Source: Candidatus Nitrospira allomarina (GTDB lineage Bacteria; Nitrospirota; Nitrospiria; Nitrospirales; UBA8639). Taken from it: DNA of 64,000 nt. The stretch covers positions 2,291,001 through 2,355,000 of the forward strand of contig NZ_CP116967.1 in assembly GCF_032050975.1 (NCBI RefSeq), given 5' to 3'. The position numbers and the translations under genes are program-made. Below, piece by piece: positions 10,200 to 17,182 of this stretch (position 1 is the first letter of the stretch; each line of letters opens with the position of its first letter). The notes under the pieces are model-generated. The model had not been told where the DNA came from, did no database searches, and saw only the letters and a program-made list of their open reading frames with translations.

Positions 10200-11204
10200 A
10201 TGAGTCTTCATCAAGCTATCAAAAGTCTAATAATGGGAACTCTCGTGCTGGGAGTAAGCCTGGGGCAACACTTATGGGCGAATGAAACGACGAAAAAACA
10301 GATTGCCAACGGATCGACAAAACATGAAGAGGTAGCTTCCGCTGTTCAATCAGAGGTGGAATCTACAGGAAAAGAAGAAGTCAAAAAAAAACGGAAAGCT
10401 TTGGTAAAAGAAGCCCTCAATGCTCTTGCAGAGACCAAGAAAGCGTTGAAGGCTTTGGAAGATGGCAACACCAAAGATGCTCTGGCCGCATTGGCCGAAG
10501 TGACCGGACAATTGGAAATCGTTATTTCGCGGGATCCCCATCTGGCGTTTGTTCCCGTCGATGTCGAAGTGACTACGATTGACATCTATGCCGATCTTGA
10601 CAGTATTAAAAAAGCGAAAGATCAAGCGGAAGATTTTCTCCAGAACGGGGAAGTGCAGCAAGCCAGGGTCCTCCTCTCAGGTCTTGCCAGTGAGCTGGTC
10701 ATGACTACGGTCAGTCTTCCGCTTGCTACCTACCCTGGTGCCATCAAAGCTGTAGCGCCATTGATTGATCAAGGGAAAATTGAGGAAGCGAAGGCGGCTC
10801 TTCAAGCGGTATTAGAAACCTTAGTCGTGACCAATGAGCGCGTCGTTCCACTGCCCATTCTTCGGGCTGAAGCGTTCATCAAAAAGGCTGACGATTTAGC
10901 TAAACAAATAGAGACTCCAGCGTTGATCAAGGCGAACAGTGGTGATGAGAGGGATGAGGCAAAAAATTCGGAAAATGGAAAATCCCAAAAAGAACAAGTT
11001 CTGGAACAGCTTCAGAACGCTCGACGTCAGTTAAAAATGGCTGAGGCCTTAGGATACGGGTTAGAAGAGGATCGGTACAAGGAATTTCACGAGTCCATTG
11101 AGGAGATTGAGGTAAAGGTGCATGGTGAGGAAAGCCCGCAAGGGATATTTGCCTCTTTGAAGCGGTCAGTATCTCAGTTTAAGCGATTTCTTTTTGAAGA
11201 ATAA
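10200..11204 (+). CDS. Exported YfdX-family protein
   Basis: This 334-residue secreted protein matches the YfdX family, a helical periplasmic family in enterobacteria tied to acid or other stress responses, with no known enzyme activity. It has a signal peptide (MSLHQAIKSLIMGTLVLGVS, cleaved near LWA-NE). The YfdX core is visible in ALNALAETKKALKALEDGNT and LAALAEVTGQLEIVISRDP, then VSLPLATYPGAIKAV and GKIEEAKAALQAVLETLVV. The C-terminal 100 residues are a charged helical extension (QLQNARRQLKMAEALGYG) beyond the usual family length. The start is fixed by AAAGGAGGCGAC immediately before ATG at 10200. It appears to be a single-gene unit. Confidence 0.85.
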   Translation: MSLHQAIKSLIMGTLVLGVSLGQHLWANETTKKQIANGSTKHEEVASAVQSEVESTGKEEVKKKRKALVKEALNALAETKKALKALEDGNTKDALAALAEVTGQLEIVISRDPHLAFVPVDVEVTTIDIYADLDSIKKAKDQAEDFLQNGEVQQARVLLSGLASELVMTTVSLPLATYPGAIKAVAPLIDQGKIEEAKAALQAVLETLVVTNERVVPLPILRAEAFIKKADDLAKQIETPALIKANSGDERDEAKNSENGKSQKEQVLEQLQNARRQLKMAEALGYGLEEDRYKEFHESIEEIEVKVHGEESPQGIFASLKRSVSQFKRFLFEE

Positions 11205-11427
11205 TTTTATCCTCGCGTCACAGATTTATGACAATAGCTGATTGGAAAGAGGAAATGAGAAATGGGGCACGTACGTGAATGATGCACATGGATGTGTTTC
11301 ATTACCCTGGGACTCCTGAGGATAAACAATTTGAATCCAAGCGGTGGAGTGTGCAAGTTGTAGAAATTTGAATAGGTTCTCTTGGGCAGTGCCAGGCCAA
11401 CCGAAGCTGCCGAGGGGGTATCATGAA

Positions 11428-11874
11428 ATGAACAAGGTTGTGATACAGATCCAATGCCAAAGGAAACGTAGAGATTGGGAATGGCCAAAATCCCTCCCTC
11501 ATGCGACAACTATTCTGGCCACACCATTGATCTATGCGATGATCATCCCTCTATTGATTTTTGATTTCTGTGTGGAATTGTACCACCGGGTGGTTTTCCC
11601 TTTACTCGGACTCCCGCTCCTATCGCGTCGAGAGTATATCCGGCTTGACCGGCATCGACTTCCCTATCTGAATCCGTTTCAGAAAGCCGGTTGTCTGTAT
11701 TGTGGATATGCCAATGGATTGCTCCACTATGCCTCTCGAATTGCAGCCGAAACAGAAAAAGTATTCTGTCCCATTCAACACCAGAGCGGCGGGAAATTTC
11801 ATCCCCCGGCTCATCACATCGATTTTGCTCCTTATGGAGATGCCAAAGAATTCCAAAGAAAAATGGGTATCTAA
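11428..11874 (+). CDS. Conserved hypothetical protein with CxxCGYANG motif
   Basis: The 148-residue product has two hydrophobic stretches (LATPLIYAMIIPLLIFDFCV and the following VVFPLLGLPLL), so it is probably membrane-attached. A conserved-looking second half follows, with GCLYCGYANGLLHY and a cysteine in VFCPIQHQ, a possible metal or redox site of three cysteines. The motif pattern is one I associate with an uncharacterised bacterial family; I cannot name a function. The start at 11428 is supported by a GAGGGGG site 9 nt upstream. It lies between the YfdX-like gene and the LysR regulator, all on the plus strand, with gaps of more than 200 bp. Confidence 0.65.
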   Translation: MNKVVIQIQCQRKRRDWEWPKSLPHATTILATPLIYAMIIPLLIFDFCVELYHRVVFPLLGLPLLSRREYIRLDRHRLPYLNPFQKAGCLYCGYANGLLHYASRIAAETEKVFCPIQHQSGGKFHPPAHHIDFAPYGDAKEFQRKMGI

Positions 11875-12155
11875 TCTACATTCAATGCATGAATTCCAAC
11901 TCGATGTGAGTGACTGAGTCAGATTGGGCAAACATCTTCGTCACATTACCTTTTGCTTTTGCTCCGGCTTCTTTGTACTGTCTATCCTCTCTTGTGATGA
12001 TTTTGAGGAAATAGTTGGACCAACCCGACCTGGTTGGGGGAATTGGAGGGGCCTATTCCGTTAGCCAGATGTGGCTACAAGAAAGCATACGCCTTAATTT
12101 TGAATAAGAGCCGGGAAATTGCCCGAACTATTCTTAAGTGAGTAATCCCTACCCG

Positions 12156-13067
12156 ATGGATTGGCTTAATTATCACCACCTTCTTTATTTTTGGGAGGTG
12201 GCTCGAAAAGGGAGCATTAAAGAAGCCTGCGAAGAACTGCACGTCACGCAACCCACGATCAGTAGTCAACTGCAAGCCTTAGAAGAGTCCTTGGGGCAAC
12301 AACTCTTTATTCGACGGCCGCGTCGCCTTCTTCTCACGGAAGCCGGTCGTCTGGTTTTTCGCTATGCCGATGAAATTTTCTCGCTGGGTCGCGAGATGAC
12401 CCGGGCGCTGAGCGGGCAACCGCCTGATCGTCCGATCCGGCTCATGGTGGGAGTGATAGATTCCCTGCCCAAAATGGTCGTCTATGAAATTCTGGCGGCG
12501 GCTCTCAAGTCAGAAAGTCCCACTCAAATTGTTTGTGAAGAAGGAAAGCTTGAACGCCTGTTGGCGGATTTAGTCATTCATGAACTTGATGTGGTGCTGG
12601 CCGATACCCCGATTCCTCCGACTCTTCGGGTTCAAGCCTATAATCATCTTCTTGGCGAATCCGGCGTATGTTTTTTTGCGACTTCCGAGTTGGCCAAGGT
12701 TTATCGAAAGGGGTATCCCAAGTCCTTAAATTCAGCCCCTTTCTTATTACCCAAAGCCAATACAGTCCTTCGCCAAGATTTAGAAAATTGGTTTGCTCGT
12801 CATGATATTCATCCGCAACTGGTGGGAGAGTTTGAAGATAGTGCCATGCAAAAGGCCTTTGGGCAGGCAGGAAAGGGGGTTTTCCCCGGTTCCTCAATCA
12901 TGAAGGCTGAAATTTGTCGCCAATACCAGGTGGAGGTGGTGGGAGATGCGGGTCACGTTAAGCAACGATTTTATGCGCACACAGTTGAACGCCGGATTAA
13001 ACACCCGTCAGTGCTGGCGATTTCAGAGTTGGCCAAACAGAGAACATTTGGATTGGTTGGAAAATAA
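12156..13067 (+). CDS. nhaR: NhaR-type LysR-family transcriptional regulator
   Basis: This 303-residue protein is a LysR-type regulator of the NhaR branch, which in E. coli activates the sodium/proton antiporter gene and biofilm genes. The winged helix-turn-helix is at the N-terminus (WLNYHHLLYFWEVARKGSIK, then LHVTQPTISSQLQALEESLG). The YHHLLYFW opening and the FRYADEIFSLGREM linker helix are typical of NhaR. The effector domain follows (VGVIDSLPKMVVYEIL). The ATG at 12156 gives the usual short lead before the helix-turn-helix; a GTG at 12138 is also possible. No antiporter gene is adjacent, so its target here is unknown. Confidence 0.8.
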   Translation: MDWLNYHHLLYFWEVARKGSIKEACEELHVTQPTISSQLQALEESLGQQLFIRRPRRLLLTEAGRLVFRYADEIFSLGREMTRALSGQPPDRPIRLMVGVIDSLPKMVVYEILAAALKSESPTQIVCEEGKLERLLADLVIHELDVVLADTPIPPTLRVQAYNHLLGESGVCFFATSELAKVYRKGYPKSLNSAPFLLPKANTVLRQDLENWFARHDIHPQLVGEFEDSAMQKAFGQAGKGVFPGSSIMKAEICRQYQVEVVGDAGHVKQRFYAHTVERRIKHPSVLAISELAKQRTFGLVGK

Positions 13068-13082
13068 AGGAATCATAAGAAA

Positions 13083-13179
13083 GAGCCGGACCGGTCATGT
13101 GATAATTTACTTTTGTGAAGATGACGTTATCCTCCTTGTCCCAAGAGAAATGCTCCGTTCATAACATGAGGTCCGGCTC
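13083..13179. repeat. Long inverted repeat between convergent genes
   Basis: Left arm GAGCCGGACCGGTCATGT (13083-13100) pairs with ACATGAGGTCCGGCTC (13164-13179), a 16-bp stem with a 2-nt bulge, enclosing about 63 nt. It lies between the end of the NhaR gene (plus) and a small membrane gene (minus), so it may act as a bidirectional terminator or be a short mobile repeat. No T-run follows either arm. Confidence 0.6.
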
Positions 13180-13193
13180 CCTCCCTTATCCGA

Positions 13194-13331
13194 CTATGCC
13201 ACTTTTTTCCTTGTATGGAGGGACCCGGGTTTTTGTTCGGTTTCCTCCTTAAAGGAAGCCCAGATTGCGGCACTCCAGATCAGAAACATGAGCGTCAGCA
13301 TGGCGATGATGGCTTCTCCTAACAAGCTCAT
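13194..13331 (-). CDS. Small single-pass membrane protein (45 aa)
   Basis: The peptide MSLLGEAIIAMLTLMFLIWS continues AAIWASFKEE and a basic tail ending RKKVA. It has one clear hydrophobic helix with a positively charged cytoplasmic side, so a single-pass inner-membrane protein. The start at 13331 is preceded by a near-perfect AAAGGAGG site. No family recognised. It may be co-transcribed with the exported coiled-coil protein starting at 13884, whose end lies 94 bp upstream. Confidence 0.6.
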   Translation of the reverse strand: MSLLGEAIIAMLTLMFLIWSAAIWASFKEETEQKPGSLHTRKKVA

Positions 13332-13425
13332 CCTCCTTTCTTTCTAATCGATTTCCAATACTCATTGCCACCAAAGCTTTTTTTCCTCACAACCTAACCA
13401 GACAATCTAATTCATCATGGTTTAT

Positions 13426-13884
13426 TCATGATGGGCTTTCACTGTGCGAGCGTGAGCGAGAAGTATCACGCAACGTAGTGGTCGTGTCTTCCGACTCAGA
13501 GGCACTGTCTTGAGGCCCTTGTTCAAGAGCCGCTAACCGTGAGGCTTCATCACGATGCCAGGCTACTTGGTCCCGAAGGGCGCTTACCTTTTGTAAAGTT
13601 GTCCCAATAATCCTCTTTAGGCCATCCCGGTGAAATCCCTTGGTATCCAGGTAGGGCTTCTTTTCGTACTTGGCGACTTTTTGATTCAACTCTCTCACTT
13701 TGGCCGTCAAGTCTGTGGCCTCTTGTTCAAGTTTAAGGGCCTGGGTCAGATGAAACTCAGCCGTATTGATTGACCATTCTTTGGGGTCAACCTGAAACGA
13801 AGGCTTCGTCGTGTCACCGGACGCATAGCCCACCGTTCCAACCATGAAGACCAATGCAGCGAATAACATTAAAATATTCTTCAT
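13426..13884 (-). CDS. Exported coiled-coil protein of unknown function
   Basis: The 152-residue product has a signal peptide (MKNILMLFAALVFMVGTVGY, then ASGD), followed by a long helical, probably coiled-coil region (HLTQALKLEQEATDLTAKVR, ELNQKVAKYEKKP) and a second helix near LQKVSALRDQVAWHRDEASR. The C-terminus is low complexity, rich in Ser, Asp, Thr and Arg (SRSRSHSESPS). The start is fixed by AAGGAGGT at 7-8 nt upstream of 13884. It sits next to Hsp20 and a small membrane gene on the same strand, which suggests an envelope-stress role; this is inference. No family is named with confidence. Confidence 0.7.
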   Translation of the reverse strand: MKNILMLFAALVFMVGTVGYASGDTTKPSFQVDPKEWSINTAEFHLTQALKLEQEATDLTAKVRELNQKVAKYEKKPYLDTKGFHRDGLKRIIGTTLQKVSALRDQVAWHRDEASRLAALEQGPQDSASESEDTTTTLRDTSRSRSHSESPS

Positions 13885-14170
13885 TGAATGACCTCCTTCC
13901 TTTGAGTTGAGGACTTGATGTTCAAATTCATTTCCCCACTGCGTGCTGTCTTGCATCATCGTTTCGACTGGGCATTTATCATGCCTTCTGTAAAGTAAGA
14001 TAAGCCTTAAAATAAAAGAGGCAAATTGAAAAAACTTATAATCAGAATAGAAAATTTCAATCCATGTTTCCCAATCATGGCCGTTTACGTCCTACGGCAC
14101 TAAGGAAAAACCCCCTGCTGAAATTGCGGAAAAAAGGAATGGATTGCCCGGGTGAAAGCAGTTGCGATTT

Positions 14171-14202
14171 CCGGCAGTTGGCGTTGTTCTGCCAACTGCC
14201 GG
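14171..14202. terminator. Perfect 12-bp hairpin downstream of hsp20
   Basis: CCGGCAGTTGGC and GCCAACTGCCGG form a perfect 12-bp stem with an 8-nt loop, 30 bp past the hsp20 stop codon. It likely ends hsp20 transcription or protects its mRNA 3' end. There is no strong T-run on the minus strand. Confidence 0.6.
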
Positions 14203-14231
14203 GAAATAAAGTGAACGAAGGCAGAAGTATC

Positions 14232-14768
14232 TTACGTTATGGCAATTTTTCGCACAGCCGGTTTTGCGCCTGGATCTTTCGCGATAGTGACGGTCAAGAC
14301 GCCATTCTTAAACTTTGCTTCGACGCTATTTTCATCCGCATCCGTTGGAAGAGACAGCATACGTTGAAACGACCCGTACGAGCGTTCGACCCGGTGGTAG
14401 TGTTTATTCTTGTCTTCTTGCTCGGAACGCTTTTCGCCCTGAATCATTAAGGTGCCGTCCGCGAGCGTCATTTGAATATCTTTCTCAGCAACGCCCGGCA
14501 CCTCCACGGTAATGGTGTACTGCTTCTTGTCTTCACTGATATCAACATGGGGCAGAATGAAGCCTCCCCACGAACTTCCGTTTTCCCTTTGTCCCGGCGA
14601 TAGAGGGAATCCTTGGAAGACGTTGTCAAACAGTTGGTCGAGGTCACGATGGAACCGAGCCAGAGGATGGTCGGTCGACCTGGATACGTTCTGACTTCGT
14701 GCTGATTGAGATTGTTCTTCCTCTTTTTTGAACCAATTCCAGGGGGTAAGAAGATTTTTGAGTTCCAT
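14232..14768 (-). CDS. Small heat-shock protein (Hsp20/alpha-crystallin)
   Basis: This 178-residue ATP-independent holdase keeps unfolding proteins soluble for the DnaK system. The N-terminal arm carries the LARFHRDLDQLFDNVFQGF segment. The alpha-crystallin domain runs from about residue 75 (HVDISEDKKQYTITVEVPG) to 165, with VEVPGVAEKDIQMTLADGTL and the VEAKFKNGVLTVTIAK signature containing the conserved GVL. The C-terminal tail has a short I-x-I-like end (IAIT). The ATG has AAAGGAGGA just upstream. The regional neighbours (exported coiled-coil protein, small membrane proteins) support a stress block. A perfect hairpin lies just downstream. Confidence 0.95.
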   Translation of the reverse strand: MELKNLLTPWNWFKKEEEQSQSARSQNVSRSTDHPLARFHRDLDQLFDNVFQGFPLSPGQRENGSSWGGFILPHVDISEDKKQYTITVEVPGVAEKDIQMTLADGTLMIQGEKRSEQEDKNKHYHRVERSYGSFQRMLSLPTDADENSVEAKFKNGVLTVTIAKDPGAKPAVRKIAIT

Positions 14769-15108
14769 GATGGATGTCCTCCTTTCGTCGAATAATTTGA
14801 ATAAGAAGATTGTTCATGCCTGGCACACCGGAGATGGCAACCTTGTGCTAATTAACCCGGCATGACCTATTTTCTCCGCCGCACCAAATCCGCTGACGAA
14901 ATATTTTTTATTTAAAACAGAGCTAATTCATGTTTCGACAAAGTCAAGCCATCTGAATGGAGGTGAGGGAAGGGCGGCAGGAACACCAGGCCGGTTGGGG
15001 AGGAAGACGAGGCGGTCTTCATACCTCTTGACTTTTTTGGACCTGAAATTATTTTAAGGATTAAAATTAGAAATGCTTGAAAAGCTAGGATGAGAGGAGG
15101 TGAATGTT
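14769..15108. promoter_or_regulatory. Divergent intergenic region between hsp20 and a small gene
   Basis: About 340 bases separate the minus-strand hsp20 start from a plus-strand small gene at 15109. AT-rich blocks near 14900 and 15040-15080 are likely promoter areas. One candidate sigma-70-like promoter for the plus gene is TTGACT (15028-15033), 16 nt, TATTTT (15050-15055). No heat-shock inverted repeat (CIRCE) is visible. Confidence 0.4.
15028..15055 (+). promoter_or_regulatory. Candidate sigma-70-like promoter
   Basis: TTGACT and TATTTT are separated by 16 nt, 54 bp upstream of the start of the 55-residue gene at 15109. The -10 match is only fair, so this is a weak prediction. Confidence 0.35.
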
Positions 15109-15276
15109 ATGGGTGGTATTATTGAAGGCGTGCTTGCCAGTGTGGGACTATTGGCGGGAGTGATCGTAGCCCTCACGGCTTTGTTAGTTGGCGATGGTCC
15201 AAGCTCATCAGAGCTGAAAGGGTCTTACCGGAAATCCCGTACCATTCTCCCCAGTGATGAGCGGGTTGCTGCCTAA
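15109..15276 (+). CDS. Small membrane protein (55 aa)
   Basis: The peptide starts MGGIIEGVLASVGLLAGVIV and continues ALTALLVGDG, one hydrophobic helix with glycines, followed by a polar tail (SELKGSYRKSRTILPSDERV). The ATG at 15109 is preceded by GAGAGGAGGTGA at 8 nt spacing, among the best ribosome sites in the window. A clear Rho-independent terminator follows 13 bp after the stop, so this is a complete transcription unit of its own. No family is recognised. The glycine-rich helix resembles many small stress-induced membrane peptides. Confidence 0.7.
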   Translation: MGGIIEGVLASVGLLAGVIVALTALLVGDGPSSSELKGSYRKSRTILPSDERVAA

Positions 15277-15289
15277 CGCAGAGATCTTC

Positions 15290-15325
15290 AGGCCCGCTTA
15301 GTGGCGGGCCTTAATTGATTTTTTC
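15290..15325 (+). terminator. Rho-independent terminator
   Basis: AGGCCCGC (15290-15297) pairs with GCGGGCCT (15304-15311), loop TTAGTG, followed by a T-rich stretch ending TTTTTT. It closes the transcription unit of the 55-residue gene. Confidence 0.85.
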
Positions 15326-15373
15326 CTTGCTTCTGTTCCTGCTTCGGTCAAGAGAGAAAGGAGAATGTCAATT

Positions 15374-15691
15374 ATGAAAAAATTTAGCGTTGTTGCAACA
15401 GTAGTGTTAAATCTGGTGTTGATTGGGTCACTGGCATTTGGAAATCCCGGTCTACTCCCGAAGCATCCGGGCTATCCCATGGGTAATTTCAAAGACCCCG
15501 TTTTAGGCATGCCGACGGCAAATGACCCGGGGCAGAGTCCCCCATCGCTTGAAGAGTCATTGAAACAAGCCGCTGCGTTTCATGATGCCCATGCCATCAA
15601 CCCCATGGAGGAGACTCGACCGAATATCGTGTATGACACGCAGAAGACCGTTCCCACGGGATCCGGTAATAATGAAAAGAGCAAAAAGTGA
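15374..15691 (+). CDS. Small exported protein, unknown family
   Basis: A 105-residue product with a signal peptide (MKKFSVVATVVLNLVLIGSL, cleaved near AFG-NP). The mature part is Pro/Gly-rich (LLPKHPGYPMGNFKDPVLG) and ends in a short helical region (LEESLKQAAAFHDAHA) and a Lys-rich tail. The start at 15374 is best placed relative to AAAGGAG (10 nt); the ATG at 15365 would leave only 1 nt. A strong terminator follows at 15751. No heme or metal motif is seen. Function unknown. Confidence 0.65.
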   Translation: MKKFSVVATVVLNLVLIGSLAFGNPGLLPKHPGYPMGNFKDPVLGMPTANDPGQSPPSLEESLKQAAAFHDAHAINPMEETRPNIVYDTQKTVPTGSGNNEKSKK

Positions 15692-15750
15692 ATGGCGGTA
15701 TGACGGGTCCCTATGTCACCATCAATCTGGAGTCAGGAACAGGGGCATTG

Positions 15751-15780
15751 AAAGAGGGGATCATTTGATCCCCTCTTTTT
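15751..15780 (+). terminator. Rho-independent terminator
   Basis: A perfect 13-bp stem (AAAGAGGGGATCA / TGATCCCCTCTTT) with a 2-nt loop and a trailing T-run. It ends the small exported-protein gene on the plus strand and may also serve the nucleotidyltransferase gene on the minus strand. Confidence 0.85.
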
Positions 15781-15851
15781 ATGAGGGATGGTCGAAAGGC
15801 CTGAGAAGCTGAAAGATTATCGTTGGCAAGGGCATGCGTTACATCCGACGG

Positions 15852-16538
15852 CTAAGGGGTCAGAAAGGCCCGGCGAAGGGCCACCAGAAATTCATTAATG
15901 CGTGGCAGATCACTTTCATCCTGTCGGACAACCTTTAAGTCCTGTGCCTTCTGTGTGAGCTCTTCCCCCCAATCCATCACGTCTCCTAATCGGTATTGTC
16001 CATTTTTGATGCGAGCCAGCCGTTCTCCTGCCGATGTGTCCGTAATGCGGATGTGAAAGCTTCCTGACTTGAGCAATTCACACAGGTTGTAAAGAACCCG
16101 GATATAGGCAGCTGCATACTTTGCCGGACGTCCATCTTTCTTATCCAGCAATTTGGTGCGTTGATTGTTGGCATAGTTGGTAAAGGCCTCAAAGGCTTTT
16201 TGGGGGGACCAAAGTGCCGGCAGCAGCATGCGCAGTTGTTCTCCCCATGCATCAGCTGTGATGACGGGGGCCAACAGCGTTTCAAGAATCAGGGGATGGC
16301 CTTGTGTCCCCAGCAGAAGAAATTGGCCGATCTCCCAAGCCGTTTCATCCCCATCACCTTTGGTCCACAGCGCGCCGGGCAATTTAAATCCCAACTGAAA
16401 CATCTCCTCCGTTGGAATGACATAGACCCGCCGGTAATCACGGTCGCTCTTGTCGGATGCCAAGCCATGGGCATGGGAGCCCACGAGAACTTTGAGCAGA
16501 GTATGTTTACGATCGTCGTTGTGAGGATTCATGATCAT
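15852..16538 (-). CDS. Orphan nucleotidyltransferase-fold protein
   Basis: The 228-residue protein has a DNA polymerase beta-like nucleotidyltransferase core near the N-terminus: VLVGSHAHGLASDKSDRDYR gives a GSxxxG motif and a D-x-D pair (SDRDYR). The rest is helical (GEQLRMLLPALWSPQKAFEA and YAAAYIRVLYNLCELLKSG). It matches predicted nucleotidyltransferases of the COG3541 type, seen in phages and bacteria, some linked to RNA repair. No kinase, ligase or toxin-antitoxin partner is adjacent. Start: the ATG at 16538 is used, with an in-frame ATG 6 bp later; neither has a strong ribosome site. The substrate (AMP or UMP transfer to RNA or protein) is unknown. Confidence 0.75.
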   Translation of the reverse strand: MIMNPHNDDRKHTLLKVLVGSHAHGLASDKSDRDYRRVYVIPTEEMFQLGFKLPGALWTKGDGDETAWEIGQFLLLGTQGHPLILETLLAPVITADAWGEQLRMLLPALWSPQKAFEAFTNYANNQRTKLLDKKDGRPAKYAAAYIRVLYNLCELLKSGSFHIRITDTSAGERLARIKNGQYRLGDVMDWGEELTQKAQDLKVVRQDESDLPRINEFLVALRRAFLTP

Positions 16539-16613
16539 TCGTTTCGAAACTATATCGTTAAGGGTGTGTGAACCTAAAGACGGTCACGGTGGCTCCTTCC
16601 GACCCCATTCATT

Positions 16614-16859
16614 TTAGTATGCTACAGCCAGGAGCACGCAAAGAATCAGGAGAGTGGTAATAATAGGGCATACGCCAAGGGTTTGGGAGATGTACCCCGA
16701 CAGGGCTCCGGCAGGGGCTACGGGAAAGGTCCGTACGCCGCCGATGCCGGTTTTGCGCTCTACGCTCAGGTCCTGCTGACGTTCCAAGCCAATCAATGCC
16801 CCTGCGGCAAGGGCTACGAGAAAGCCGAGAAAAGATTCCTCAATAGTCATCACGGGCAT
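16614..16859 (-). pseudogene. N-terminal fragment of an MgtC/SapB-type membrane protein
   Basis: The 81-residue frame begins like the MgtC/SapB (or DUF4010) family: FLGFLVALAAGALIGLERQQ, then KTGIGGVRTFPVAPAGALSG and a second hydrophobic helix (TLLILCVLLAVAY) directly before the stop. Family members are 140-400 residues, so most of the protein is missing. No continuation is seen in the other minus-strand frames before the neighbouring nucleotidyltransferase. No ribosome site precedes the start. This is most likely a truncated remnant, though a functional short form cannot be excluded. Confidence 0.65.
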
Positions 16860-17182
16860 ATCTTATTAAAACAGGAAGTTCAAAGAAACAGAATGAGGAA
16901 TCTTCATCTCTTTGTTGTTCATCCAATACTCACTTAATATGATGCGAGAAGCAAGAAACGGGCTAAAAAGAAAATGCTTCGGCGGCCATGAAATGGTATC
17001 CGGTCGGGTGAAAGGCCCGGTTTTGTTTTCAGAACTTTTCAAGGTATTCTGAGATCCGGTTCCTCCACCGACCTAACGGTTCAAAGAAAGATGGGTCCAC
17101 CCACTACTTCACATGGTTTTTTGTGGGGTCTGTGAAAGGTATCAAAAGGCTTTCCGGCATGATGAAGTCCAAGGTTTCCCAC
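16860..17182. other. Intergenic region upstream of ggt
   Basis: About 320 bases with no gene. It should contain the promoter for gamma-glutamyltransferase. No clear boxes or repeats were found. Confidence 0.4.
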
